Below are positions 43,308 through 52,074 of a stretch of DNA of 54,121 nucleotides, in pieces. The position numbers were made by a program, and so were the translations under genes. Below the pieces are notes generated by a model. The model saw only the letters and a program-made list of their open reading frames with translations, was not told the origin of the DNA and made no database searches. Numbering within the stretch: the first letter of the stretch is position 1; each line of letters starts with the position of its first letter. This DNA is from an uncultured Pseudomonadota bacterium. GTDB lineage: Bacteria > Pseudomonadota > Gammaproteobacteria > Steroidobacterales > Steroidobacteraceae. Location of the stretch: the NCBI GenBank assembly GCA_903862885.1, contig CAIOZU010000013.1:1-54121 (forward strand). Reading direction: 5' to 3'.

Positions 43308-44660
43308 TCAGGATAGCAGACCCCTCGAGGGTGATAGATGACAACGCAGCCACCACACGCCTCCCAGCGTCAGTACGAGGACCCCGGACAGGCCTAAGAA
43401 AAAGACGCTGAGGCTGCCTCCTGCATGCGTTAAGACGCTGCCCGCGAAGGCACTGACGATGCTGCCAAGACGTGCGCTGGCAAGACCTGCGCCGATACCG
43501 ACCGAGCGGATGCGGGTGGGGTACGCATGCCCGGTGACGGTGAACATCTGCACTTGTTGGCCGTTGATGCAGGCACCGGCCATAAAGATCAAACTATACA
43601 AAGGCATCAGTTCAAGCATCGATCCTGCGGTCAAATAAGCCAGTACCAGACAACTGCCGATACCTAGGCTGGCCAGCGTCACCATGACGGGTCGTGAGCC
43701 AAAGTAGTTCATGGCAAGCGCGCCACCGAGTGCGCCGACCACACCGCCGAAGTTGAATAATAGCGCACCACGCAAGGCCTCGTTGAGGGTGAGCCCAGCA
43801 CCGGTTAACAAGGTGGGAATCCAGTTGAAAAATGAATAGACGGCGAGTAGGTTCGAGAAAAAAATTAACCAAATCATGAGTGTGTTATATCGATACAGCG
43901 ACGAAAACAACGCCCTGAAGCCGTATTTCCCACCGATGACATCTGGGAACATCCAACGCTCGACGCCTTGATAATGCGTGTTGCCAGTCACTCGATTGAT
44001 CAAGCTTGCCAGTTCGTCTCGTCGATCACTGCGTGTGGCGAGATAGCGTGGTGACTCCGGCAAACAAAATGCCATCAATAAAGCGAGTGCAGCCGGCAAC
44101 GCACTGCCGAGCCAGAAGATGCTGCGCCAGCCCAGCAGGGGAATGAGCAGTGAGGCGGCCAGTGCACCGAGCAGTCCGCCGATGGGAACGCCGACGATGG
44201 TTGTTGCCGTGGTGAGATTACGTGCGCGGGTGGGTGCAAATTCAACCATCAGAGCGGCCGCGTTGGGGAGCGCGCCGCCAAGACCTAGTCCCGTCAAAAA
44301 ACGCCAGACACCCAGGTCCCATAGGCCGGTGGCGCACGCTGACAAGGCAGAGGACAGCGCCATCACCAGTAGACAGCTAATGAGAGCCCGCCGGCGTCCA
44401 TAGCGATCGCCTAAGTACCCAAAGCCAAACGCGCCGACACCCATGGCCAGTACACCCGCGGCCAACACACCCGAGAGCTGCGGGCGGCTGATACCCCATT
44501 CGGTGATGAGCCGGGGGGCCACGAAAGCAATCGCTTGAATGTCAAAGCCGTCAAAGATCATGGTCAGTGCGGTCAGCAGGCACACCCACCATGTGATAGG
44601 ACTCAGTCGAGCGGCGCCTAACAAAGACTCCAAATCCATGGGATCAGTCGGTCGGTCCAT
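43308..44660 (-). CDS. MFS transporter, aromatic acid:H+ symporter type
   Basis: A 450-residue carrier with the AAHS hallmarks: DGFDIQAIAFVAP in span 1 and GYLGDRYGRRRAL in loop 2-3, LPESPRYLA at the end of the first half, and a second half with GQQVQMFTVTGHAYPTRIRSVGIG. Family members import benzoate-like or hydroxyaromatic acids. No aromatic catabolic genes adjoin it, so the substrate is open. It is divergent from the APC permease gene across 113 bases. Confidence 0.9.
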   Translation of the reverse strand: MDRPTDPMDLESLLGAARLSPITWWVCLLTALTMIFDGFDIQAIAFVAPRLITEWGISRPQLSGVLAAGVLAMGVGAFGFGYLGDRYGRRRALISCLLVMALSSALSACATGLWDLGVWRFLTGLGLGGALPNAAALMVEFAPTRARNLTTATTIVGVPIGGLLGALAASLLIPLLGWRSIFWLGSALPAALALLMAFCLPESPRYLATRSDRRDELASLINRVTGNTHYQGVERWMFPDVIGGKYGFRALFSSLYRYNTLMIWLIFFSNLLAVYSFFNWIPTLLTGAGLTLNEALRGALLFNFGGVVGALGGALAMNYFGSRPVMVTLASLGIGSCLVLAYLTAGSMLELMPLYSLIFMAGACINGQQVQMFTVTGHAYPTRIRSVGIGAGLASARLGSIVSAFAGSVLTHAGGSLSVFFLGLSGVLVLTLGGVWWLRCHLSPSRGLLS

Positions 44661-44773
44661 GTGCGGCCTTGATGCAATCTAAGAGGCCGATCTTGACCCC
44701 CTTGTCGTAGAGTGGCCAGAACGGTCCCGAAAGATTATCCTGACTTGGTTTGCATCTACAAGAGAAACTCTTC

Positions 44774-46243
44774 ATGACGGACGATAGCACTCGCAAGCTT
44801 GAGCGTAACATCGGTTCGCGGCAGCTCAGTATGATCGCCATCGGTGGTGCCATCGGTACCGGGCTTTTCTTTGCCAGCGGCAGTGCCATCTCGCAGGCAG
44901 GTCCCGGAGGCGCTCTACTGGCCTACGCCATCATGGGTCTTGCCGTTTATTTCATGATGCAGTCTTTAGGCGAAATGGCGACTCAGTTGCCCATCGCTGG
45001 ATCCTTTGAGGCCTATGCTGAGCGATTCGTCGACTCATCGCTCGGCTTTGCGGTCGGCTGGAATTACTGGCTCAGTTGGACGATCACCTTGGCTGCTGAG
45101 TTAGTTGCGAGCGCCTTGATCGTGCAGTTCTGGTTTCCACACTCAAATTCCACGCTATGGGCGATGGGTTTTTTCGCGTTCCTACTGGGTCTGAACGTGA
45201 TGTCAGTGAAGGTTTATGCAGAGGCCGAGTATTGGTTTTCCAGTATTAAAGTGGTCAGCGTGATCATTTTTATCGTGGTCGGTGCGCTGATGATTGTAGG
45301 CATGCTCGGCAATCAGTCAGTTGGCTTTCAAAACTGGACATTAAACGATGTGACCAGTGGTAAACATGCTCCTTTTGTGGGTGGTGCTGCTGCCGTCCTG
45401 ATGGTTTTTATGGTCGCCGGTTTTTCATTTCAAGGTACGGAAGGGGTAGGGCTAGCCGCTGCTGAAACCAGTGACCCAGCAACTAATGTACCCAAAGCAA
45501 TTAAGTCGGTTTTTTGGCGCATCTTACTGTTCTACATTGGCGCCATATTTGTGGTGGGCACACTCATTCCATTCACCGATCCTCATCTTTTAAATGGTGA
45601 CGAAGGGCATGTAGCCTTTTCTCCCTTCACGATGGTGTTTGAGCGCATCCCGCTCATTGGCTATTACGCCTCGAATATCATGAATGCCGTGATTCTGACC
45701 GCGGTGCTATCGTGCGGTAACACGTGCTTTTATGTGTCGTCGCGTATGTTGCAAGCGATGGCACGCAGTGGAAAGGCACCTAAAGTGTTTGGTTCGCTCA
45801 ATTCTCGTGGTGTACCGATCGCAGCGCTGCTAGCAACCGGGCTGTTTAGTGCGTCCGCGTTTTTCTCAAGCTTGGTAGGCGATCAAAAAATCTATCAGTT
45901 GCTGTACAACGCTGGCAGTCTCAGTGGATTTTTAGTGTGGCTCGGGATTGCTGTGTGTCACTTGCGATTTAGAAAAGCCTGGGTAGCACAGGGGCGTCCA
46001 CTATCGGATCTGAAATACCGATCACGTTTTTATCCGTACGGACCTTGGCTCGCGCTTAGTCTCTTTGTTGTGGTCTTGCTAGGTGCCAATTCCAGCGTGT
46101 TTCAGACACCGGTTTTTTCTTGGTTCGATTTTATCGCAAGTTACCTGATGGTGCCTACGTTCATCGTGCTGTATCTCGGTCATAAATGGTGGAACAAAAC
46201 ACGGTTGGTGAAGCTCACCGAGTGTAGTTTTCGGCTCGATTAA
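44774..46243 (+). CDS. Amino acid permease, APC superfamily
   Basis: A 489-residue permease with the AAT-family opening ERNIGSRQLSMIAIGGAIGTGLFFASG, then 12 spans and internal GFSFQGTEGVGLAAAE and NAVILTAVLSCGNTCFYVSSRML. It resembles LysP/AroP/GABA-type proton-coupled amino acid carriers, but substrate cannot be told from motifs. The ATG at 44774 fits; a TTG at 44750 extends the frame without support. Confidence 0.9.
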   Translation: MTDDSTRKLERNIGSRQLSMIAIGGAIGTGLFFASGSAISQAGPGGALLAYAIMGLAVYFMMQSLGEMATQLPIAGSFEAYAERFVDSSLGFAVGWNYWLSWTITLAAELVASALIVQFWFPHSNSTLWAMGFFAFLLGLNVMSVKVYAEAEYWFSSIKVVSVIIFIVVGALMIVGMLGNQSVGFQNWTLNDVTSGKHAPFVGGAAAVLMVFMVAGFSFQGTEGVGLAAAETSDPATNVPKAIKSVFWRILLFYIGAIFVVGTLIPFTDPHLLNGDEGHVAFSPFTMVFERIPLIGYYASNIMNAVILTAVLSCGNTCFYVSSRMLQAMARSGKAPKVFGSLNSRGVPIAALLATGLFSASAFFSSLVGDQKIYQLLYNAGSLSGFLVWLGIAVCHLRFRKAWVAQGRPLSDLKYRSRFYPYGPWLALSLFVVVLLGANSSVFQTPVFSWFDFIASYLMVPTFIVLYLGHKWWNKTRLVKLTECSFRLD

Positions 46244-46324
46244 TAGCGAGCTCATGTGTGCTCCGCCATCCCTGATTGATCGCGTCACAGCGATTAAGCG
46301 GTTGGGACAACAGTTGATAGTCGG

Positions 46325-47932
46325 CTATGCAGCCGCTTCAATCGGCGTGGTGGTGCGGGAGGGGGGCGCAAGACGACGCAGCAGCCAAACAATGCGCTCA
46401 AAGACGAGGAGCGCGGAGAGTAGGGTGTCTCGCCCATGGAGCGTCGCTGTGCTGTTCAGAAGTTTGTTGCGCACGCGTTCTGTAAGATCTGAGCGATCTG
46501 CGGCGAGCAGCAGTAGCATCTCATAGCCTTTAACCGAATCTTCGATCACTGTATCGACCGCGAAGCTTAAAAGCGCGTGCAATCCTTCGATCAGTTGGTG
46601 TTTGAAATCGGCTTCTTCGGTCGCAGGAATTTGCCCAAGCTCTATGTGTAATTCGTAGAGTGCGGTTTGCAAATTAATTAACGCACCGAGCTTCATTCTT
46701 GCAGAGAAGACGGGCTCGGCATCCATGCCGGGATTTTCGTGAAGCGCATTGTCCAGAAACTCGTCGATCCGTTCAGCCAGTGTGGTGCTGGCTTGATGTC
46801 TCATAGTGGTTGGTAAGTAGAGGATGCTGGGATCGCGCTCAGTGCGCATGTCATCTAAATAACAGGGTAATCCGTGTAGTAGACGTTGGTATTCGAGCTT
46901 GGCCAGTGCGACGGCGGTACTTGAGTCCTCTGCTGCGCCTTCAAACAAGTACATGGGCTTTGACAGCGCTTCCTCATGCGAGGGCGGCGAGAGATACTTT
47001 ATGAATCGTATCAGGGTATTCAGAAACAGCACAGTAATGAGCGCGAACCCAATCTGAAACATCAGGTAAATCAGACTGGTTTGCATAGCGATCGATGCGG
47101 CGAGATGCTGTGCGGCGGCGATGATCAGCGGGGTATGCGTTTGTACCTCGACTTGTAGCAAAGCGACTAATAGGGCCGCTGTGATGAGTCTAACAATTGC
47201 CTGGCATAGGGCTAGTTGACGGGCGCTGCCTTCGTTACCTGAGGCGAGCAATAGGACGGCGAGGCCGGAGCCTGCGCTTGCGCCGTAAATCAGCATCACG
47301 ACTTGTTCAAAAGAAATCAGTCCCGTAGTGGCCAGTGGTAACGCCAGCACCGTGACCACCGCCGAGGATTGGACAGTGATCGCAAATACCAGACCCACCA
47401 GAAAAGTGACCGCCCCTGCAGAACCTGCGAATTGGAAAAACTCAATCAGCCATGGGTTACCCTGTGCAGCCAGCGCGCTCTCTTTCACCATGGAGAGCCC
47501 GAATAGTAAGAGGCCGAGACCCAAAGTGGCATGCAAGATTTGTCGCTGACGCTCTGAGGGATCAGATGACGTTAGCGTGGAGATCCCAACGGCGCCGAGC
47601 AGCAGCAGAACTAAGGCCCGCACGTCGACCGCGGCCAGTAGCACGAGCGCGGATGTGCCGACATTAGCCCATGCCAACATGGGCAACGCCTTTGCTAAGG
47701 TGAGCGCGCCACCGCATAGAAGCCCAGTGGCTAGAAAAGTGACCGCACTGGTGGACTGAGAGAGGGCCCCGGCCACAAGACCCACAAGCTCGGTTGCCCC
47801 CGTGCGATTCAGGGTGCGGGTAAGAACGACTCGAATCGGGCCATTGGTGAGCTGTTTAAGATGGGTTGTGAGTAGGCGGATACCTATTAAAAATAGACCT
47901 AGTCCTGCCCACGCCGCTACCCCATCGTTCAT
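46325..47932 (-). CDS. Na/Pi-cotransporter family protein with PhoU-like tail
   Basis: A 535-residue protein. The membrane part has the paired QSTSAV (about 59-64) and QSSAVV motifs and GASAGSGLAVLLLASG, typical of Na/Pi (NptA/PNaS) carriers. The last 200 residues are helical and PhoU-like. It overlaps the sensor gene by one base (TAATG) and ends the operon that starts with the GOLPH3-like gene. Phosphate transport is the family expectation; here control by, or signalling with, the upstream STAS module is possible. Confidence 0.87.
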   Translation of the reverse strand: MNDGVAAWAGLGLFLIGIRLLTTHLKQLTNGPIRVVLTRTLNRTGATELVGLVAGALSQSTSAVTFLATGLLCGGALTLAKALPMLAWANVGTSALVLLAAVDVRALVLLLLGAVGISTLTSSDPSERQRQILHATLGLGLLLFGLSMVKESALAAQGNPWLIEFFQFAGSAGAVTFLVGLVFAITVQSSAVVTVLALPLATTGLISFEQVVMLIYGASAGSGLAVLLLASGNEGSARQLALCQAIVRLITAALLVALLQVEVQTHTPLIIAAAQHLAASIAMQTSLIYLMFQIGFALITVLFLNTLIRFIKYLSPPSHEEALSKPMYLFEGAAEDSSTAVALAKLEYQRLLHGLPCYLDDMRTERDPSILYLPTTMRHQASTTLAERIDEFLDNALHENPGMDAEPVFSARMKLGALINLQTALYELHIELGQIPATEEADFKHQLIEGLHALLSFAVDTVIEDSVKGYEMLLLLAADRSDLTERVRNKLLNSTATLHGRDTLLSALLVFERIVWLLRRLAPPSRTTTPIEAAA

Positions 47933-48618
47933 TAGCCGTGGTCTCGAAGCATCTTAAACACCAGTGTAGCGACTAACAGCAAGGAGACGCCCATCAGCAC
48001 CCATAGAGTCCGGCTGAGGGTTGCATACCTGTCTGCTGAGGATGTGGCAAGCTTGGCAATCAATGCACTTTCGTCCGTTCGTAACCCGAGTGCCAGTATG
48101 TTGATGCGTACATCGAGGTGTCGGTCCATACCGCGCACTGCCGCATCAATGGCGGCTGGATTAAACGTCCCACCGCGGTCTTCGTAAAGCGCCTGGCGAT
48201 ACTTAATACCTAGGGCTTGGTGCTCGGCCTGTGCTGCGGTGATTTCAGCGAGACGACTTTGGAGGTTCAGCTCGGTGGTGGTGCGCACAAGTTCGCTGAA
48301 TTTAGCCTCCGTATCGGCTTCGCTCTTTGTAAACGCCGCGATAAACGTCTCTCGGTCAGTGATGTTCGAACCGCGAATTAAAGTATTCTTCCATTCCTGT
48401 ACTTGAGTTTTGAAGATGGCTTGTGCGCTGCGCGCCTGGTCTACCATGACGATGTACTGGGTAATTAGACGATTGTTTTCGTTGTCCGCATGACTGATCG
48501 ACCACGCCGAAAATTGGCCAAGTAAGCCGGTTGCTAAAATACTGAGAAGTAGGAGGCTCGACGCTTGCAGGAGAGCGCGCCGCAGTCGGATCGCTTGCGT
48601 GTGAGCATTCTTGTGCAT
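47932..48618 (-). CDS. Membrane sensor-like protein with no output domain
   Basis: A 228-residue protein with two membrane segments (about 14-34 and 203-222) around a 165-residue helical periplasmic part (ENNRLITQYIVMVDQARSA, TDRETFIAAFTKSEADTEAKF). This looks like the four-helix-bundle ligand domain of chemoreceptors. After the second span only a few residues remain (FKMLRDHG), with no HAMP, kinase, cyclase or phosphatase domain. It could signal by contact with the adjoining carrier or with the RsbW/STAS pair. The gap of 139 bases to the RsbW-like gene may hold extra control. Confidence 0.75.
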   Translation of the reverse strand: MHKNAHTQAIRLRRALLQASSLLLLSILATGLLGQFSAWSISHADNENNRLITQYIVMVDQARSAQAIFKTQVQEWKNTLIRGSNITDRETFIAAFTKSEADTEAKFSELVRTTTELNLQSRLAEITAAQAEHQALGIKYRQALYEDRGGTFNPAAIDAAVRGMDRHLDVRINILALGLRTDESALIAKLATSSADRYATLSRTLWVLMGVSLLLVATLVFKMLRDHG

Positions 48619-48757
48619 GGCAATTCATCCAGCCTGAGGCGCATCAAAACGAAGTCAGCTGATCCGAAGATCGTGCGGGCTATGCTAAAAATGCAGGAAT
48701 ATTCAGACCTTAGCTGACACGTGTTACGGTTTGATGACGATCGGGTAGGGAGACGGC

Positions 48758-49177
48758 TTAGTCTGGTTTGGACAGCCGTTTGCTCATATGCAGTTCGTTT
48801 TTATTGTCATGGCGCTGGTACGAGACCGTATCCATGAGTTCCTCAACCAGAAAAATGCCAAGGCCGCCAATGGGCCGGTCCTCGAGCGCGGCGTTCACAT
48901 CGGGCAGTTCTTTTTCAAGAGGATTAAAAGGGAACCCCTGATCAATGTGCACCAAAGACATCACGTGATCATTTAAAGACAGACGCATTTCAACCACCGT
49001 ACCCGGTGTTTGGGCGACGCCGTAGGAGACTACGTTGATGAAAATCTCCTCGAGCGCCAGCTCAAAGGTCATTAGATCACCTGGTGGCAGATGATTTTCT
49101 AACCAAAAGTCGCCTAAAGACTTTCTAAGGGTCTCAAGCTCTGGCGCCGTCGCTGGGACAATCGTTGAGTGCGTCAT
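48758..49177 (-). CDS. RsbW-like anti-sigma/serine kinase ATP-binding protein
   Basis: A 139-residue HATPase_c_2 protein. The N box is in ELALEEIFINVVSYG, the G1-like box in DQGFPFNP, and the G2-like box in IGGLGIFLVEELMD. Such proteins phosphorylate a STAS antagonist and hold a sigma factor or another target inactive. The STAS gene lies immediately upstream, 8 bases apart, which is the standard antagonist-kinase pair. No sigma factor gene is in the operon, so the target is elsewhere or is not a sigma factor. Confidence 0.9.
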   Translation of the reverse strand: MTHSTIVPATAPELETLRKSLGDFWLENHLPPGDLMTFELALEEIFINVVSYGVAQTPGTVVEMRLSLNDHVMSLVHIDQGFPFNPLEKELPDVNAALEDRPIGGLGIFLVEELMDTVSYQRHDNKNELHMSKRLSKPD

Positions 49178-49185
49178 GTGCCCGG

Positions 49186-49536
49186 TTAGGCACCCGTGAT
49201 TTTGGCTGTGGCGGTGGCGAAATCAGCTTGAACGTCGATGATGCGACCAAAGCCGCTGACGTCGAATACTTCTTTTACTGACGGGGTGAGACTGCAGACG
49301 ATGAAGGCGACTGAGCCTGCTTTCGCCGAACGAGCCGCCACTAAAAACACACGCAGCCCGGCGCTTGATACGTACTCAAGTCCGTTGCAGTCCATGACGA
49401 CCGGCGCCGAGCGCTTGACCGATTCGGCAATCGCCTGATCCACTTGAGTCTGAAAGGTGGCAGCTGCCTCAAAGTCCAAGCGTCCCGCTGGGCGGATGCA
49501 AGTCATGTTGGGGAGAATTTCGATTGATGCATTCAT
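49186..49536 (-). CDS. STAS-domain anti-sigma factor antagonist
   Basis: A 116-residue single STAS domain (RsbV/SpoIIAA-like). The phosphorylation site region reads YVSSAGLR, with Ser57/Ser58, preceded by VVMDCNGLE. In partner switching the unphosphorylated form binds the kinase and frees its target. GAGGA precedes the ATG. It is placed between the GOLPH3-like gene and the RsbW-like gene. Confidence 0.92.
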   Translation of the reverse strand: MNASIEILPNMTCIRPAGRLDFEAAATFQTQVDQAIAESVKRSAPVVMDCNGLEYVSSAGLRVFLVAARSAKAGSVAFIVCSLTPSVKEVFDVSGFGRIIDVQADFATATAKITGA

Positions 49537-49572
49537 AATTATCCAGTCCTCGTTAATCTGACATTCGCCATG

Positions 49573-50223
49573 TTAAAACATGGGGCTCATAAAGGCAGTG
49601 GCACGGAGCGTTGATTCTGCCCGAATGGCGGCTTCTGCTGCCTTGACGTACAAATCAATGCCACCGACTAAGGAAATTCGTTCTTCTAAGCGCAATATCT
49701 CTGCGGATGACAAAAAGCCTTCCAATAATTGGGCTGCGCGGGCGAGTCCGAGTAACGCCGAGTCGTGCGGTGTCGGTACGTCCGTGCCGAGTAGTGTGCC
49801 GAGGATGCGAAGCTTCGCTTCTTTTTGCTCGCGACCGTCGACGACAGGGTAACGACGGGAGTGAAGGACCCACATAAAACTGGCGTCTTTAGGTGCGAGG
49901 ATGCCGCGGCTAACCAACAAGCCGAGTGACAGCTTCAGTAGGCTAGGCGACTGGGGTTGTAGCTGTTGGAGCCACGCGTCAATGCTTTGTGAGGGCCCTG
50001 CTGCGAGCGTTTCTAAGACTTGGTCTTCGGCGGGTAAGCCGGTGGGTTTGGAGGACAACACACGAAGCGTTGATAAGTCGGCGTCGATACGGCCAATGGT
50101 GCTGAGCTCGACCAAGTACGCGCTGACCAGTGCCGGGGTAAAACCCGGTGCACCCGCGGTATAGGAAATAGCGCCATCGTCTTCGATGGCGAGCAGGATC
50201 AGTTCTTCAGCCAGTGTGATCAT
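49573..50223 (-). CDS. GOLPH3/VPS74 (GPP34) family protein
   Basis: A 216-residue protein with the family opening TLAEELILLAIEDDGAISY and later GLARAAQLLEGFLSSAEILRLEERI. In eukaryotes GOLPH3 binds phosphatidylinositol 4-phosphate and Golgi enzymes; bacterial members are of unknown role, perhaps membrane-associated. It is the first gene of the partner-switching operon, 36 bases before the STAS gene. Family call is from the N-terminal and helical pattern. Confidence 0.82.
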   Translation of the reverse strand: MITLAEELILLAIEDDGAISYTAGAPGFTPALVSAYLVELSTIGRIDADLSTLRVLSSKPTGLPAEDQVLETLAAGPSQSIDAWLQQLQPQSPSLLKLSLGLLVSRGILAPKDASFMWVLHSRRYPVVDGREQKEAKLRILGTLLGTDVPTPHDSALLGLARAAQLLEGFLSSAEILRLEERISLVGGIDLYVKAAEAAIRAESTLRATAFMSPMF

Positions 50224-50726
50224 CAGATCGCCTATGAGTGCGGCATGCGAGGTGCTAGCAGGTGCCGCGGGGGCCGCATACCGCGTTTATTTTATAGCAC
50301 TCAGTTAGCGGCTGATAGCGTACGGCCTGATAAAAACCGTCTGCCGTATGGGCCTGCTCGGTGCGGTGGGTTTGACGCTTATACACATTTCGGAATAATA
50401 TGTTTTAAATCAGATTGTTAGTCGCCTATTCGGGTGTTTGATTCGGTCGGTGGGTGTGGAGGTGTTTGTGGCTAAGACGCCTGGCGCTGGGTCGTCTATG
50501 CGTCTAATTGAGTCGTTGGGGTGCGCCATCGCCTACCGAAGGGGCGGCTTGGCGAGCCGTCCGGGGGTCGGTACAGCAGGCATGCCGCGTCATCTTTAAA
50601 AGGCGCACAGTGTCCCGTAGAGGCCGCCCTGAGTCCGTCAGACTCATAGGGGCGTCGGCGCCTTAATGCCGACCACCGTTTTGGGCGCTCTAATTTTTTT
50701 ATCTTTCGATGTGATGATGGGGCCAT
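50224..50726. other. 503-base non-coding region between divergent units
   Basis: No convincing gene. The left part (to about 50440) is promoter-like for the GOLPH3 operon and contains an inverted pair TACGGC/GCCGTA. The right part (50534-50700) can fold into several hairpins and is described separately as a candidate leader RNA. Confidence 0.5.
50534..50700 (+). ncRNA. Candidate structured leader RNA or small RNA
   Basis: Three foldable parts are seen. TACCGA/TCGGTA (50534-50539 and 50568-50573) enclose an 8-bp GC-rich stem. GAGTC/GACTC (50631-50635 and 50641-50645) is extended by CGCCCT pairing with AGGGGCG. GTCGGC/GCCGAC (50654-50659 and 50668-50673) competes with a GGCGCC/GGCGC pairing that ends in seven T (50694-50700). 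The competing folds before a T-run resemble an attenuator ahead of the ferritin-like gene. No known riboswitch motif is recognised. Confidence 0.35.
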
Positions 50727-51983
50727 ATGGATTTCAAAGAATTTAGTGACTTCAGTGTCGATTTTATTCGTGATCGCGACGAGTTGTTCCTCTTGCTGAA
50801 TGAAGCAGCTGAATTTGAACATACGGTGATGTGCAGTTATTTGTACACCCTGATGACGCTGAAGCGCTCGGTTGATGAGGGCGTCACTGCTGAAGAGTTG
50901 GTTGCGATCAATCGCTGGCGGCAATATATCCGCAATGTCGCGTTTGATGAGATGGTGCACTTTTGTTTGGTGAATAATTTAATCACTGCGCTCGGTGGCG
51001 CGCCGAATTTTAATCGTCCTGATTTCCCAGTGCCTGTAGGACGCTTTCCTGCGGATTATGAATTTACGCTGGCGCCTTTTTGTGAGTCGACGATACAACA
51101 TTTTATGTATATCGAGCGTCCATTGGATTCCGATGTCAAAGACGGCGCATCGTATAGTAATAAGCGCAACTACTATCGTGAGATCCGTACGGACTTGTAC
51201 TCGCCCACCCGTTCAGACTATCCCACGCAGGGACACTTGTATCACAGTATTGCTTTTGGCTTGCGCAGGTTAGCAGCCGATCATGGGGAATCAAAGCTAT
51301 TTGCGGGTGCGGGTGATTCGCAATTAACGTCTGATGTGTTTGCAATTCCGGAACTCTTTGCGATCACCAATTTAGCCTCTGCGGAGCGTGCGATTGAGAA
51401 AATCGTCATCGAGGGTGAAGGTGCGCCAAGCCATTCGTCGACCTCGCATTTTGCTAGTTTCTCAAAAATTTCGGCGGAGCTCGCTGTGCTTAAAGCGGCG
51501 CGACCTAATTTTGAGCCCGCGCGCCGAGCGGCGACAAACCCCCGTTTGTTGGATCCGATTAGACGACAACGGACGACCCATGTGACCCATCCGCTTGCCA
51601 TGCGGGTAGTGGATCTGGGTAATTGCATTTATGTGCTGATGCTGCGCTGCTTGGCGCAAGTCGCCGCCCCGTATTCAGTGCCGCAGTCTGAGCGCGCCTC
51701 CTTGGGAGATGCCGCAGTGCAATTAATGTATGTCTTTGCCAGCATGGGCGATGCGGCCACACGATTACCGCTTAAGTCCGGCGGTGGCGCTCAAAGGGCG
51801 GGTCTGACTCTGGAGACCGACGGCCCGGGTGGCGTGATGGTGCAACGCTGCGCCACGCAGCTGCTGTCCGAGCGCGCCTTGCAGTTAGCTCAAGCCGTGC
51901 GTCAGTTAGATAGCAAACTAGCGCTCCACGGAGCGGCAGATCAGCTTGACTCAATCGGACAGATGCTGGCGCGGTTGTCTTAA
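50727..51983 (+). CDS. VioB-type ferritin-like domain protein
   Basis: A 418-residue protein. The first 230 residues form a ferritin-like helical domain with Glu26/Glu29 (NEAAEFEH) and an E-x-x-H pair Glu75-His78 (DEMVHF), with later IERP and EKIVIEGEGAP elements. This is the fold used by the iminophenyl-pyruvate dimer synthase VioB and relatives. No other violacein-type gene is near, so it is not a violacein enzyme by context. A carboxylesterase gene follows 91 bases later. It may be a stand-alone di-iron or heme-free oxidase; function unknown. Confidence 0.8.
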   Translation: MDFKEFSDFSVDFIRDRDELFLLLNEAAEFEHTVMCSYLYTLMTLKRSVDEGVTAEELVAINRWRQYIRNVAFDEMVHFCLVNNLITALGGAPNFNRPDFPVPVGRFPADYEFTLAPFCESTIQHFMYIERPLDSDVKDGASYSNKRNYYREIRTDLYSPTRSDYPTQGHLYHSIAFGLRRLAADHGESKLFAGAGDSQLTSDVFAIPELFAITNLASAERAIEKIVIEGEGAPSHSSTSHFASFSKISAELAVLKAARPNFEPARRAATNPRLLDPIRRQRTTHVTHPLAMRVVDLGNCIYVLMLRCLAQVAAPYSVPQSERASLGDAAVQLMYVFASMGDAATRLPLKSGGGAQRAGLTLETDGPGGVMVQRCATQLLSERALQLAQAVRQLDSKLALHGAADQLDSIGQMLARLS

Positions 51984-52074
51984 CGACGTGTCAGGGTCGT
52001 GATCAATGCGGTGTGTGCACACTCTTCGACAAACTACATTCTATGATTCACGGCGCACTGGAGTGGGGAAGGCA

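Noticed and set aside
50496-50960. Minus-strand open frame over the structured leader and ferritin-like start
   Set aside because: It overlaps a well-supported gene, has no signal or family pattern, and its composition follows the opposite strand.
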